From positions 122,611 through 186,610 of the forward strand of contig CAXKXX010000003.1 of assembly GCA_964059975.1 (NCBI GenBank): 64,000 nucleotides of DNA, read 5' to 3'. Numbering within the stretch: the first letter of the stretch is position 1; every line of letters starts with the position of its first letter. The notes beneath the pieces were generated by a model, which ran no database searches, was not told the origin of the DNA, and saw only the letters and a program-made list of their open reading frames with translations. Source of the DNA: CAXKXX01 sp964059975 (GTDB lineage Bacteria; Pseudomonadota; Gammaproteobacteria; Enterobacterales; Enterobacteriaceae). Positions 30,025 through 39,540 of this stretch are shown one piece after another. The translations under genes were made by a program, and so were the position numbers.

Positions 30025-30900
30025 TCAATTAGTTTTAAATCCTTTTCGATCTAGGGCATGCTTATACAGCGCATTTTTATTCGCTCCATAGATTTCCGAC
30101 ACTAACGCCGCCGCTTTTTTAAGCGGTAACTCTTTTTGCAAAAGTGATAGTGTACGCAATGACTCGATCGGGAGTATATTTTTCTGAACTTTATGATTTC
30201 CTTCAACGATGACTACTATTTCACCACGTCGTCGCATATTGTCTTCTTGAACCCAATCTAGAAGTGCAGCGACCCGCGAACCATAGATTGACTCCCAAGT
30301 TTTAGTTAATTCACGTGCTAAGACCACATACCGCTGAGGCCCCCAAACCATGAGCATATCCTTCAAGCTATCTATGAGGCGATGCGTCGATTCATAAAAA
30401 ATCATTGTGCGTGCTTCATCTGCTAGCGCTAACAGCATATCTTTACGTTTTTTTCTTTTTGCCGACAAGAACCCTTCATAACAAAAGCGGTTTGAGGCAA
30501 TACCAGAAGCGCATAGAGCAGTAATTGCTGCACAGGCACCTGGTAAAGGTACTACGCGGACGTCAGCTTCCCGGCAAAGACGTACTAATTGATAACCGGG
30601 GTCGCTGATCAGCGGTGTACCTGCATCAGAAACTAACGCTATATTCTGACCGATCTGTAAGTTTGCCAGAAGGCGTTTAGATTTTTTTTGTTCGTTATGT
30701 TCGTGCAGAGCAAAGAGTTGCGCATTAATCTTAAAGTGCTGCAGCAACAATCCAGTATTTCGTGTATCTTCTGCAGCAATCAGATCAACGCTTTGTAGTA
30801 CCTCTAGCGCACGGTAAGTAATATCATTGAAATTTCCTATGGGCGTGGGCACTATGTATAGCGTCGATTCAGAAATAGCTAATGATTGTTTTAGATTCAT
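30025..30900 (-). CDS. rsmI: 16S rRNA 2'-O-methyltransferase RsmI
   Basis: RsmI methylates the ribose of C1402 in 16S rRNA. The tetrapyrrole-methylase fold is evident from LYIVPTPIGNFNDIT, DLIAAEDTRNTGLLL, NIALVSDAGTPLISDPG, VVPLPGACAAITAL and FYESTHRLIDSL. The ATG at 30900 has AAGGA five bases upstream and gives 291 residues (E. coli 286); an ATG two codons earlier sits directly on that AAGG. Downstream genes lpoA, yraN and diaA of the E. coli locus are lost on the other side. Confidence 0.95.
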   Translation of the reverse strand: MNLKQSLAISESTLYIVPTPIGNFNDITYRALEVLQSVDLIAAEDTRNTGLLLQHFKINAQLFALHEHNEQKKSKRLLANLQIGQNIALVSDAGTPLISDPGYQLVRLCREADVRVVPLPGACAAITALCASGIASNRFCYEGFLSAKRKKRKDMLLALADEARTMIFYESTHRLIDSLKDMLMVWGPQRYVVLARELTKTWESIYGSRVAALLDWVQEDNMRRRGEIVVIVEGNHKVQKNILPIESLRTLSLLQKELPLKKAAALVSEIYGANKNALYKHALDRKGFKTN

Positions 30901-32957
30901 TTTCATCCTTGTCGCCGATTCTATATAATCTATTTTTTATAAAGTACTAAACAACATTTCTTATTAAAAATTTTTTTAAAACAGCCTGTTTCGGGCACAT
31001 TTACGCCGCTGAAGTCTAAGACATACGTCTTTCTAGACGTTATTGCTTAAATGCTGGCACCGAAAACATCAACTATTAATTGAATATTTTCTAAATAATT
31101 GAATAACCGTCTAAATTTTAAAAAATTAGTCATAGGAGTAAGGATAAGTAAAAAAAATACTTACTACCTCTCCAATTTTTCGTAACGAAAAGTATGCCTA
31201 AGTTAGTAAATAGTTGAAAGTACTTTAAAAATATAGCTTAGAAAGCGTGCATATAACATTCTTTAGATTACTCATATGAGCGCCTATTATTAATTCATCA
31301 TCGAATAATTGAGATTAATTTATTAACCCCGATTATCAATCAGTAAGAATGAGAGGCGCTCATAAAGGTGGATAATTACCCCTCCCCCTTTTTTAACTGA
31401 CTCTATAATCTTCTGATACCAATAATTCTAATATCGAAAATATTGCGGATTTCTGTTTCGTTTAAAATTTAACTTTTATAAAAATTTTTATAGTAAACAT
31501 CCCTCATTCTGCGATCTCACAATGCTTAAATTCAGATCTTTTTTTAATGTTATATTTTTGGAGATTGAGGAATATCAAGAGCGACGTCTAATCCTTTAAA
31601 GCATAACAGTATCTAGAATAAAACTGTGTAGCTTACTAGGAGGCAGTGAAATTAACTTTGAGGTGAACTCAATACTACTCGTGTCGAGATAAGTCCATCT
31701 ACCTCTTATAAAAGAAATATTCATTAGACCTTTCCATATGAACTGCTCTAGGTTAATGAGCATACAGCTATATGAAGATATTTAGTAATGATTAAAGATA
31801 TGTTGTCCCTCGTAATTTTCAGAGAATGTGGAGCGCAATACAGCGTCTCATATTTGAAATCACTAAAAATAGTAACCTCTTTTCTTAAAGCTAATCACTT
31901 TATTTTTTATAATCATGTCTCTGAGTTTTTTAATTAAATCCCTTAAATCTAGATAGCTAAGGGGTATTAAAGAAAGCGATTCATTCTAGCTGTATTATTC
32001 AGTAAAAGGGGGTCGCTTAGACTTACCGCATATTCATGCGGTCGACTCCAGTACCATCGCGCTACTATTATAAAGATTAGTGTGCGTATAATTTAGGATG
32101 CAGGATGTCTCTTTATCGGCTTAGATAGATCGAGATCGATTAGATGTGCATTAAGTTTTTCAGATGCTACTTTCTACTATTATATGATGGGTTTAGCCTT
32201 CTATATGATACAGGTTTGGCTATTTGTCCGGGATGCTCAAGTATAGCAATGCACATTCATAAAATTTTATATTTAATTAATTAGAATTCAACGTACTAAA
32301 TAAAATGATAAAATCCGGTTTATTAAAATCATGTAAATTGGGATAGCAGATACGGAGTTTCTTTCAGCTATTACGTCGCCATATAGAGACATATGCTAGC
32401 TCGCTCTTTCATGAGTGTTCACAAAAAGATGTGGCGCTAAGTATTCATTGTGCTTTGATCGTCGAGGCGAAGTACCTGCTTATAATATAGAGCATCATAT
32501 TGATGATAAGCTTCTTTGCGCCATCAATCGTTTGCAATCATTCCTATCTTCAAATAAGGCACATCGGTCAAATAAGGCACATCAGCATGAATGACATAAA
32601 CAATTATACATCTTTAATAAAGAGGATCTTACCATAAACAGCTGATCCAAGCTTCTACGAACTGATTGGAGACGTCTTGCTTGAGACCGTTCTACTGCTA
32701 AAAATGCCCGTAAGATTGTGTCATTAAATTAAGAAGTCATAAGAAGTACGGCAGAGATCTTTCTGCTGAAAGATCATGATAGAGGGCGTATTTAGTCGAT
32801 TTATTATTCGAACGGAATACCCAGCTCTGTATTTTTACCTTATTGCAGTGTGCCTATTTAGAATATCAAAATTTTGATAGAAAATAACTCTTATGGCCAG
32901 TCTTATGGCTTGGTAGATAGTATCGTATTTCTTCATAATAATGATCAAGGAATGGGA
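30901..32957. other. 2-kb spacer where lpoA, yraN and diaA are expected
   Basis: In E. coli, lpoA, yraN and diaA lie between rsmI and dolP. I could not recognise any of the three here. The stretch contains an 11-bp inverted repeat with a 68-bp loop (31275-31285 and 31354-31364) and an 18-bp tandem duplication (32550-32585). LpoA is the activator of PBP1a, so its loss would fit a cell relying on PBP1b, but that is inference. Confidence 0.6.
32550..32585. repeat. 18-bp tandem duplication
   Basis: TCAAATAAGGCACATCGG (32550-32567) is followed by TCAAATAAGGCACATCAG (32568-32585), one mismatch. It lies about 370 bp upstream of dolP in non-coding DNA. Confidence 0.9.
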
Positions 32958-33539
32958 ATGAAACTAAGAGCCACATTATTTATAGCGCTTGGGTCCTCCG
33001 TACTTCTGCTACAAGGCTGTGTCACTAGTGCGGTAATCAGTGGCGCGGCTGTGGCTACTAAAGTCGCAACTGACCCACGCACTATTGGAAGACAAGTAGA
33101 CGACGGCACACTAGAAGCTCGTCTTAAAATTTCATTAAGCGCAGATCCGAAGTTAAAAAAACATGCTCAAGTAAAAGTTACCGTCTATCAAGCCAAGGTA
33201 TTGCTTACAGGACGATCTCCGAATATAGATATGATCCGTCGTGCTAGGCAGATAGCCACAAGAGTTTCAGGTGTTAGAGAGGTATATAATGCGATTCGGA
33301 GGCGCAATCCGATTGATCCAAGCAGAGATTTCTTTGATACTTGGATTACTATTAAAGTGTACTCGAAATTACTCACTAAGGATGTAACAGCCTTTACTAA
33401 CGTAAAGGCTGTTACTGAAAACGGTGAAGTATTCTTATTGGGTCTAGTCACGCGACAAGAGTGTGAGAAAGTTGCGACACTCGCCAGCCAAGTGGCTGGT
33501 GTAAAGCATATTACCACTATTTTTAGCTATATAAAGTAG
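32958..33539 (+). CDS. dolP: Outer-membrane lipoprotein DolP (YraP)
   Basis: DolP is an outer-membrane lipoprotein with two BON domains that supports envelope integrity. The signal peptide ends in LLLQGC with the lipidated Cys. Two BON repeats follow, the first around DDGTLEARLKISLSADPKL to VREVYNAIR and the second around DTWITIKVYSKLLTKD to GVKHITTIF. The ATG at 32958 has AAGGA six bases upstream and gives 193 residues, close to the 191 of E. coli; an in-frame start at 32874 would place extra residues before the signal peptide. Together with LptM it implies a maintained outer membrane. Confidence 0.94.
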   Translation: MKLRATLFIALGSSVLLLQGCVTSAVISGAAVATKVATDPRTIGRQVDDGTLEARLKISLSADPKLKKHAQVKVTVYQAKVLLTGRSPNIDMIRRARQIATRVSGVREVYNAIRRRNPIDPSRDFFDTWITIKVYSKLLTKDVTAFTNVKAVTENGEVFLLGLVTRQECEKVATLASQVAGVKHITTIFSYIK

Positions 33540-33914
33540 TTTCCGATCTTATGCTATTTCAGGCTTATAGCCTCACATACATACACATTGATAGAAAATA
33601 CTTAATTCTGATAGAATCCTCCCTGGCTATACCTAGCTAGCGCAATCAGACTAGTACTCTATAGCCGCACAATGAGGTTTATTCTACAACTTTCGTAATT
33701 CAGACTCAGTTGGATCGCCACATGTTTCTCGGCGTATCGTTCGTGTACATTTTGCCTTCTTTTATTGAATTACAAACAATAAAATATTTCATTAATTTTA
33801 AACCTAAAGCAAAGCGAACGAAACTGTGGGGATAACGCCCTAGGAGTAGTGAAATATTATCAGATAACATTTTCTTTTATTTCATACAAGAGGTTCCCTC
33901 AAAGAACACTATGA

Positions 33915-33931
33915 AGGGGCTCATAGCCCCT
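33915..33931 (+). terminator. Possible terminator hairpin
   Basis: AGGGGCT, loop CAT, AGCCCCT forms a perfect 7-bp stem, followed on the plus strand by ATAAAAATTTTAAT. The T-run begins several bases after the stem, so termination would be weak. It lies 375 bp beyond dolP and may be the relic of a lost gene's terminator. Confidence 0.35.
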
Positions 33932-34173
33932 ATAAAAATTTTAATAGTATTTAAATCTAAATCGTTCAGCATCTAGGTAAAGAGAAGCTATTAAGTTTTT
34001 TTATTTAAACTTTAAATGCTACTGTTATGGGTCACATCAATATTCACTAGTAACCTTTTCTGCTTCTAAGTCTTGTACCTCTTATTTCAGGACCCCTATA
34101 GAGCGTAATACTTATTGAAAATATATCTTTTTAAAATAGATCTTAGATATACATATCTCACTAGTCAGCATCG

Positions 34174-34218
34174 GCACGAGGTGTACGTTAGATTTCCTTT
34201 CTGCCACACACCTCGTGC
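34174..34218. other. 11-bp inverted repeat upstream of tyrS
   Basis: GCACGAGGTGT (34174-34184) and ACACCTCGTGC (34208-34218) are perfect inverse complements around a 23-base loop. The downstream arm ends about 130 bp before tyrS. It might be an RNA stem in the tyrS leader, a remnant RNA gene or an operator; nothing further supports any of these. Confidence 0.45.
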
Positions 34219-34350
34219 TTACTGTCAAGAACACACATAGATATAAAAAAGAGAAGATGATGACGACATAAAGCCAGAAAGATTTTAATCGACACAGTGC
34301 AGTAAAATTACGTATCTTGGCTGTTTATTCATATATAAGTAGAATCATTG

Positions 34351-35625
34351 ATGATAGGTAAAAATTTCATTAAAGAAATAAAAGAACGAGGTCTTATCGA
34401 TCAGATAACGGATGAGAAAGCGTTATCGGAGCGACTAGAACGGGGGCCTATCGTACTGTATTGCGGTTTCGATCCAACTGCGGACAGCTTACATATAGGT
34501 CATCTAATTCCTCTATTATGCTTAAAGCGCTTCCAGCTAGCTGGTCATAAACCGTGTGCTTTAGTAGGGGGAGCCACAGGCCTAATCGGAGATCCTAGTT
34601 TTAAGGCAACAGAGCGTGCATTAAATAATAAAAAGATAGTTAATCTGTGGACAGAGAATATTTGCCACCAGATTTCTCGCTTCTTGGATTGTGATTGCGG
34701 AGGCAACAGCTGTGTTGTTATTAACAACCGCGAGTGGTTTAAGGGAATGAAAGTGCTAACTTTCTTACGTGATATTGGAAAGCACTTCTCCGTCAATAAG
34801 ATGATAAAAAAAGAGGCCGTCAAGCAACGCCTTAATCGCAACACATCTGGTATCTCTTTCACTGAGTTCTCCTATAGCCTATTACAAAGCTTTGATTTTA
34901 GCGAATTATGTCACCGACATCAGGTAGAATTGCAGATTGGAGGCTCTGATCAATGGGGGAATATCATCTCCGGGATCGATCTGACCCGACGCCTTCATAA
35001 GAAAACAGTATTCGGTTTGACTTTTCCTCTGATTACTCAATCAGATGGAACTAAATTTGGTAAGACTGAGCGGGGTGCAATCTGGTTATCCGCAGAGAAA
35101 ACTAGTCCATATACATTCTACCAATTTTGGATGAATACGTCTGATGCAGATGTCTACCAATTTTTAAAGTTTTTTACCTTCCTAAGTCTGGACGATATTA
35201 ATGCATTAGAAAAAGCAGATCAGAATAGTAGTGGAGCGCCGCGCGCCCAATATGTCCTTGCAGAATTAGTCACTAATATAGTACACGGTTCCGAAAATTT
35301 AGCTGCTGCAAAGCGCATCAGTCAGAGCCTATTTTCTGGTATATTGCACGAAATGATAGAGTCAGACTTTGTCCAGTTGACCCGAGAGGGAGTTCCAACT
35401 ATTAAAATTTCAAAGGGCACTGATCTTCAGCAGGCTTTGGTATATGCTGAATTAGCGCCATCACGCGGACGAGCTCGGAGCATGATCGGTTCTAATGGAA
35501 TTAGTATTAATGGTAAGAAGCAGGCTAACGTGGCATACATTTTCGGCGACTCTGATCGGATCTTTGGCCGTTATACTTTGCTTCTTCGAGGAAGAAGGCA
35601 CTATTGTTTAATTGAGTGGAAATAA
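34351..35625 (+). CDS. tyrS: Tyrosyl-tRNA synthetase TyrS
   Basis: TyrS charges tRNA-Tyr in the cytosol. The class I signatures are present as LHIGHL near residue 50 and KFGKTE as the KMSKS-like loop. The tyrosine pocket blocks YCGFDPTADSLHIG and QIGGSDQWGNIISGIDL and the C-terminal S4-like RNA-binding domain (SRGRARSMIGSNGISINGKK) are intact. The ATG at 34351 gives 424 residues, the E. coli length. pdxY, gstA and dtpA, which separate tyrS from nth in E. coli, are gone, but the convergent orientation is kept. Confidence 0.96.
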   Translation: MIGKNFIKEIKERGLIDQITDEKALSERLERGPIVLYCGFDPTADSLHIGHLIPLLCLKRFQLAGHKPCALVGGATGLIGDPSFKATERALNNKKIVNLWTENICHQISRFLDCDCGGNSCVVINNREWFKGMKVLTFLRDIGKHFSVNKMIKKEAVKQRLNRNTSGISFTEFSYSLLQSFDFSELCHRHQVELQIGGSDQWGNIISGIDLTRRLHKKTVFGLTFPLITQSDGTKFGKTERGAIWLSAEKTSPYTFYQFWMNTSDADVYQFLKFFTFLSLDDINALEKADQNSSGAPRAQYVLAELVTNIVHGSENLAAAKRISQSLFSGILHEMIESDFVQLTREGVPTIKISKGTDLQQALVYAELAPSRGRARSMIGSNGISINGKKQANVAYIFGDSDRIFGRYTLLLRGRRHYCLIEWK

Positions 35626-36043
35626 TGATCGTGGACGGTACCGCCCCTCCTGTATTTTACAGGACCATGACGTTCAGACCCTTGCGTAATTAGTAACATG
35701 GGACGTCTGAGCGTTATTCTAGAAGGTCTAAAGTTTTCTAATGCGCTGCATAGGTTTTAAATTCTATTAAGTAGGGACTTTAAAATTTTTAGATATAAGC
35801 ACATAAATCATTTCCATGCGTACAAACTTTTAACCTAAACTGGGATTCATTAATTATTTATTACAAGTGCATATTATTGTAATAATACGACTGAGTCTGA
35901 GCTCACAATTAATACCAATAAATTTTATTGTAATTTTTACTATTCAAAAGATTGCTTTTTAATATCATATTTTAATAAAATATTAGTGTGGTTTTTGAAA
36001 GACCTATTAAATAAAAGCGAGTCGTATCTAATGATAGATACAA
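35626..36043. other. 418-bp convergent spacer between tyrS and nth
   Basis: No gene is left from the pdxY-gstA-dtpA region. A short hairpin CCTGTA/TACAGG sits at 35651-35665 about 25 bp beyond the tyrS stop but lacks a T-tract. On the other side a stem follows nth. Confidence 0.55.
36024..36041 (-). terminator. Possible terminator of the rsx-nth operon
   Basis: On the minus strand, two bases after the nth stop, GTATCTA, loop TCAT, TAGATAC forms a perfect 7-bp stem. GACTCGCTTTTATTT follows, so the T-rich part starts about seven bases later. The stem is AT-rich and the spacing is poor, so this is a weak candidate. Confidence 0.35.
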
Positions 36044-36685
36044 CTAAGTTTCGAGATAATTCTTTCTTTTAAATTCGCATAGATCTTCTATGAGGCAAGA
36101 AGTACAGCGAGGTCGTCTTGAAAGGCAAATGTGGCGCCCAAGAAAAGTGAGCCAGTTGTGGCAATTTAACTTAAACTCCTCTGGTACCACCTTGATTAAT
36201 TTTTTCTCGACTAGATTAACATCTTTCCCTGAAGCAAAATATGTACGATTACAGACTCGATATACGTGGGTGTCTACTCCAATAGTGGGCCACTTAAAGA
36301 CTATATTTAGTACCACATTGGCAGTTTTACGACCCACTCCGGGTAACTCTTCTAGAGCGTTGCGGTCTTCGGGAATCTCACTATTATATCGATCTATCAG
36401 TATACTACAAGTTTTAATTAGGTTTTTAGCTTTTATATTAAACAGGCCGATAGTTCTGATATAATCTCTTACGCCGTCTATGCCTAACCCTAACAACGTT
36501 TCTGGAGTGTTGGCCACAGAGTATAACTTCTTTGTGGCTTTGTTAACGCTAGCATCTGTAGCCCGCGCAGACAGCATCACCGCAATAAGTAGCTCAAACG
36601 GCGTAGCATAAATTAAGTCAGTAGTTAGAGTGGGGTAACTAAATTTCAGTCGGGTAAGAATTTCGAGTCGTTTTAGTTTGTTCAT
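36044..36685 (-). CDS. nth: Endonuclease III Nth
   Basis: Nth is the base-excision glycosylase/lyase for oxidised pyrimidines. The helix-hairpin-helix with catalytic Lys is LPGVGRKTANVVLN, the catalytic Asp is in GVDTHVYRVCN, and the four iron-sulfur Cys lie in CLSRRPRCTSCLIEDLCEFK. The ATG at 36685 (MNKLKRLEIL) has GAGAGATAG upstream and gives 213 residues (E. coli 211); the longer in-frame start at 36724 adds unrelated residues. It is the last gene of the rsx operon, as in E. coli. Confidence 0.96.
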   Translation of the reverse strand: MNKLKRLEILTRLKFSYPTLTTDLIYATPFELLIAVMLSARATDASVNKATKKLYSVANTPETLLGLGIDGVRDYIRTIGLFNIKAKNLIKTCSILIDRYNSEIPEDRNALEELPGVGRKTANVVLNIVFKWPTIGVDTHVYRVCNRTYFASGKDVNLVEKKLIKVVPEEFKLNCHNWLTFLGRHICLSRRPRCTSCLIEDLCEFKRKNYLET

Positions 36686-36736
36686 CGAACTATCTCTCAG
36701 ATATATTCCACTAATAAATTTCATTGAAAAACGAGC

Positions 36737-37384
36737 CTAGCGATTATCTACTTTTATATTCTTATTTATCAGATACTTCAGTGCTAGCAAAAAACCTAAA
36801 CCGACAAAAGCACCCGGTGGCTGCATTGCTAGAAGAAATGGGCTATAGAAATGTATTAGGTCGATGCGTAGCAGCTTAGCCCAGCTCCCTAGAAGCATAT
36901 CGGCCCCATCAAACAGCGTACCCTTGCTTAGCAGCTCGCGCATCGCCCCCAGTGTCACCATTACGCCAGTCGCTCCTAAACCGATAGCAATACCATCTAT
37001 TGCCGAAACACTAATAGGTTCCTTAACCGCTATTGTTTCAGCGCGGCCAACTACGATGCAGTTCGTGACAATTAGTGGAATAAAAATTCCCAGGGATTGG
37101 TAAAGATTAAAGGCATAGGCATTAATCAACATTTGAACGATACTGACTACTGCTGCGATAATCATCACGTAAATTGGGATACGAATTTCGTTTGGAATCC
37201 ATAAGCGCACTGTAGAAATAGAAGTGTTAGTTAACGTAAGCACCAGAGTGGTCGCGAGGCCTAATCCAAGGGCGCTGGTAACGGTAGAAGTTACCGCTAA
37301 TATTGGGCACATCCCCAATAGCTGTACTAACGCTGAATTATTTTTCCATATTCCTCTGATAATCAGATCTTTTATCTTATTCAT
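36737..37384 (-). CDS. rsxE: Rsx/Rnf electron-transfer subunit RsxE
   Basis: RsxE is a six-helix inner-membrane subunit of the Rsx (Rnf-like) complex, related to RsxA. Visible blocks are NNSALVQLLGMCPILAV, IPLIVTNCIVVGRAE and the AMRELLSKGTLF region. At 215 residues it is somewhat shorter than E. coli RsxE (231), mainly at the C-terminus. Its ATG overlaps the rsxG stop by four bases (ATGA), indicating translational coupling. nth follows. Confidence 0.94.
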   Translation of the reverse strand: MNKIKDLIIRGIWKNNSALVQLLGMCPILAVTSTVTSALGLGLATTLVLTLTNTSISTVRLWIPNEIRIPIYVMIIAAVVSIVQMLINAYAFNLYQSLGIFIPLIVTNCIVVGRAETIAVKEPISVSAIDGIAIGLGATGVMVTLGAMRELLSKGTLFDGADMLLGSWAKLLRIDLIHFYSPFLLAMQPPGAFVGLGFLLALKYLINKNIKVDNR

Positions 37385-38010
37385 TTGTTAGCTTCACATA
37401 CCGGAAGGCTATTGAGTTTAGGTGGGAGTGTTTCCATATATAACGCCGTGCGTCGCACGGCGTTCACGACAGCCCGAGGTGTGATTGTCGCACCTGTAAA
37501 TTGATCGAATATGCCACCATCTTTCTTTACTGCCCAACGCTGATCGTTTAGTCCGTTTATTTTCTGTCCGCTAAAAACAGTGATCCAATCCGAAATCCGG
37601 CGCTCAATTTTATCTCCCAACCCTGGTGTTTCTTGATGCTTAATCACTCGAGCGCCAATTACAGTGCCCTTAAAGTCGGCGCCAATTAAAAGTTTAATAG
37701 GGCCCGAATAACCGTCCAGAGCAATGATCTCCAGCACCGCACCGATTGGTTGGCCATTTTTACGGGCTAGATATAGGGGGTGCGAATCCCTGTTACCCAG
37801 TGACGAATCGCTAATCAGAAAACACTCGGACTGAATGCTATTGTCATAATTTGATGGGGGTAAAACTTGATCGAGTAATACTTTTTGCTGTTGCTCTTCT
37901 TGATGCGTAATGGTTTTTTGTGTTAGGCTATTGACTATAGCAGTTAAGCCCGTAGTGACCGCAGCGAAAACCGCGAGTGTAATTCCGTGCTTTGTCATTA
38001 ATTTTAGCAT
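37381..38010 (-). CDS. rsxG: Rsx/Rnf electron-transfer subunit RsxG
   Basis: RsxG has one N-terminal membrane helix and a periplasmic domain carrying covalently bound FMN. The flavinylation motif is FTGATITPRAVVNAV near the C-terminus, with the acceptor Thr present. GDKIERRISDWITVFSG is a further family block. AAGGAGCT precedes two adjacent ATGs; the second (38010) has the better spacing and matches E. coli MLKTIRKHGITLA. The protein has 209 residues, close to E. coli. Confidence 0.95.
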   Translation of the reverse strand: MLKLMTKHGITLAVFAAVTTGLTAIVNSLTQKTITHQEEQQQKVLLDQVLPPSNYDNSIQSECFLISDSSLGNRDSHPLYLARKNGQPIGAVLEIIALDGYSGPIKLLIGADFKGTVIGARVIKHQETPGLGDKIERRISDWITVFSGQKINGLNDQRWAVKKDGGIFDQFTGATITPRAVVNAVRRTALYMETLPPKLNSLPVCEANK

Positions 38011-38019
38011 CATAGCTCC

Positions 38020-39111
38020 TTAGCGATGCCCGTAAGCACGCGGCTGCGTGTAATAGTCGATTAATGGTACAGTGCTGTTGGCTAGAAGAACGGCAAAGGC
38101 TACGCCGTCCGGATATCCCCCGTAGACTCGTATTACCCACGATAGAACTCCAATTAATCCTCCGTAAATTAACTGTCCTTTTGGCGTAGTCGATGCCGTG
38201 ACAGGATCTGTAGCAATAAAAAACGCACCGAGCATACTTCCACCGGAAAATAGGTGAACTAAAGGTGATGCTTGGCGGGCGGGATCACATTCCCAGCTAA
38301 CTATAGAGCAAATAGTGAGTGTTACTAACATGCTAGCTGGGATCTGCCACCGAATCAGTCTGAATGCAAGCATTAAAAGACCACCAGCTAGAAATCCGAT
38401 ATTTACCCATTGCCAGCCAATTCCTGATAGGAAACCACCAAATGGTACTTGTTTTAATAGGTATTCAGCATTGCATCCAGTGCGTAAACCTGTTTTTAGC
38501 GCATCTAGAGGGGTAGCTTGACTAACACTATCGAGGTAGCCCGTCTTAAAAAGATGGATGTCAACTTTCTGAGTAATACGATATTCATTAAAAATAAGAA
38601 GCCAGCTATCTTGAAACGATGGTACCGAGGCGTGTAGTTCCTGCGGAGCTGGCCAACTAGTCATCTGTACTGGGAAAGAAATCAGCAGTACCACATAGCC
38701 AATCATTGCAGGGTTAAATGGATTTTGTCCTAAACCTCCGTATGTTTGTTTAGCGACTACGATAGCCCAAAAAGTACCAATGACAATCATCCACCAGGGG
38801 GCTAATGGGGGTATACTAATTCCCAGTAGAAGCGCAGTAAGTAGCGCTGAGTTATCCGCTATACGACGTCGTATTGGAAATTTGCGGATTGCTAGAACGA
38901 TCGCTTCCGATAGCAATGCAAAGATTATCGCAAGTGAGCTCTGAATGAGCGTTCCGTATCCAAAAAATTTAACCTCCGCTGCAATACCAGGAATGCAGGC
39001 CAGGGCTACTTGGAACATGATCGTTCGAGTTTTTTTCGATTGATAGATAAAAGGCGCACTTGCAATACGTAGGTCTTTAACTTCCGATGGGGGTACTGAT
39101 CTATATTTCAT
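38020..39111 (-). CDS. rsxD: Rsx/Rnf electron-transfer subunit RsxD
   Basis: RsxD is a polytopic inner-membrane subunit with covalent FMN. The flavin-attachment region VSQATPLDALKT is intact, as are LGQNPFNPAMIGYVVLLISF, MTSWPAP, GAFFIATDPVTASTTPKG and GGYPDGVAFAVLLAN. It has 363 residues, about ten more than E. coli RsxD because of an N-terminal extension. It lies 429 bp from rsxC, an unusual gap for this operon that coincides with the missing rsxC 3' end. Confidence 0.95.
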   Translation of the reverse strand: MKYRSVPPSEVKDLRIASAPFIYQSKKTRTIMFQVALACIPGIAAEVKFFGYGTLIQSSLAIIFALLSEAIVLAIRKFPIRRRIADNSALLTALLLGISIPPLAPWWMIVIGTFWAIVVAKQTYGGLGQNPFNPAMIGYVVLLISFPVQMTSWPAPQELHASVPSFQDSWLLIFNEYRITQKVDIHLFKTGYLDSVSQATPLDALKTGLRTGCNAEYLLKQVPFGGFLSGIGWQWVNIGFLAGGLLMLAFRLIRWQIPASMLVTLTICSIVSWECDPARQASPLVHLFSGGSMLGAFFIATDPVTASTTPKGQLIYGGLIGVLSWVIRVYGGYPDGVAFAVLLANSTVPLIDYYTQPRAYGHR

Positions 39112-39540
39112 AGAGCCATGCTACCTTTTACTAATTTTGCAGAAGTTCTATCGTACTGAATAAAGGGTTCTGTAAAACGGCTTATACATAATCATTATAG
39201 TTAGTTTGTTGCTAGGTTGATAGGTCTTAATTACATGGCTGTCTCATTAGTTTTAGAGGGCAAGGCGCTTCCTTTATTAATTTATTCGATTTATCGTTGG
39301 GTCCGATAGATCCTATTAGTATTATGGCTTCCGAATGCGTTTTAGATAGATTAAATGCCAACAATAGGCTAAGTACGAAGAAACCGATATTATCGTTTTG
39401 TATAGAGTCTATTCTCTGATATCTTAATTTTTTTGAAGCCGGCGTTTGGACTCCCTTATTTTATACATTTAATGCGAAGAAGTAATCTCATCATTATTTA
39501 TTTGGTGACTATATGCACTTTTTCTTCAGCGTTTCTGACA
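39112..39540. other. Gap left by the lost 3' part of rsxC
   Basis: In E. coli rsxC runs directly into rsxD. Here 429 bp without a frame separate them, roughly where the C-terminal repeat region of RsxC would be encoded. The DNA shows no recognisable RsxC repeat, so it is either completely eroded or unrelated. Confidence 0.6.

Larger units (their letters stand above)
33540..34350. other. 811-bp spacer between dolP and tyrS, with two hairpins
   Basis: No gene is visible. dolP and tyrS are distant in E. coli, so a rearrangement point lies here. Two strong inverted repeats occur: AGGGGCT/AGCCCCT with a three-base loop at 33915-33931, and an 11-bp perfect inverted repeat at 34174-34218 about 130 bp before tyrS. 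Confidence 0.6.
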
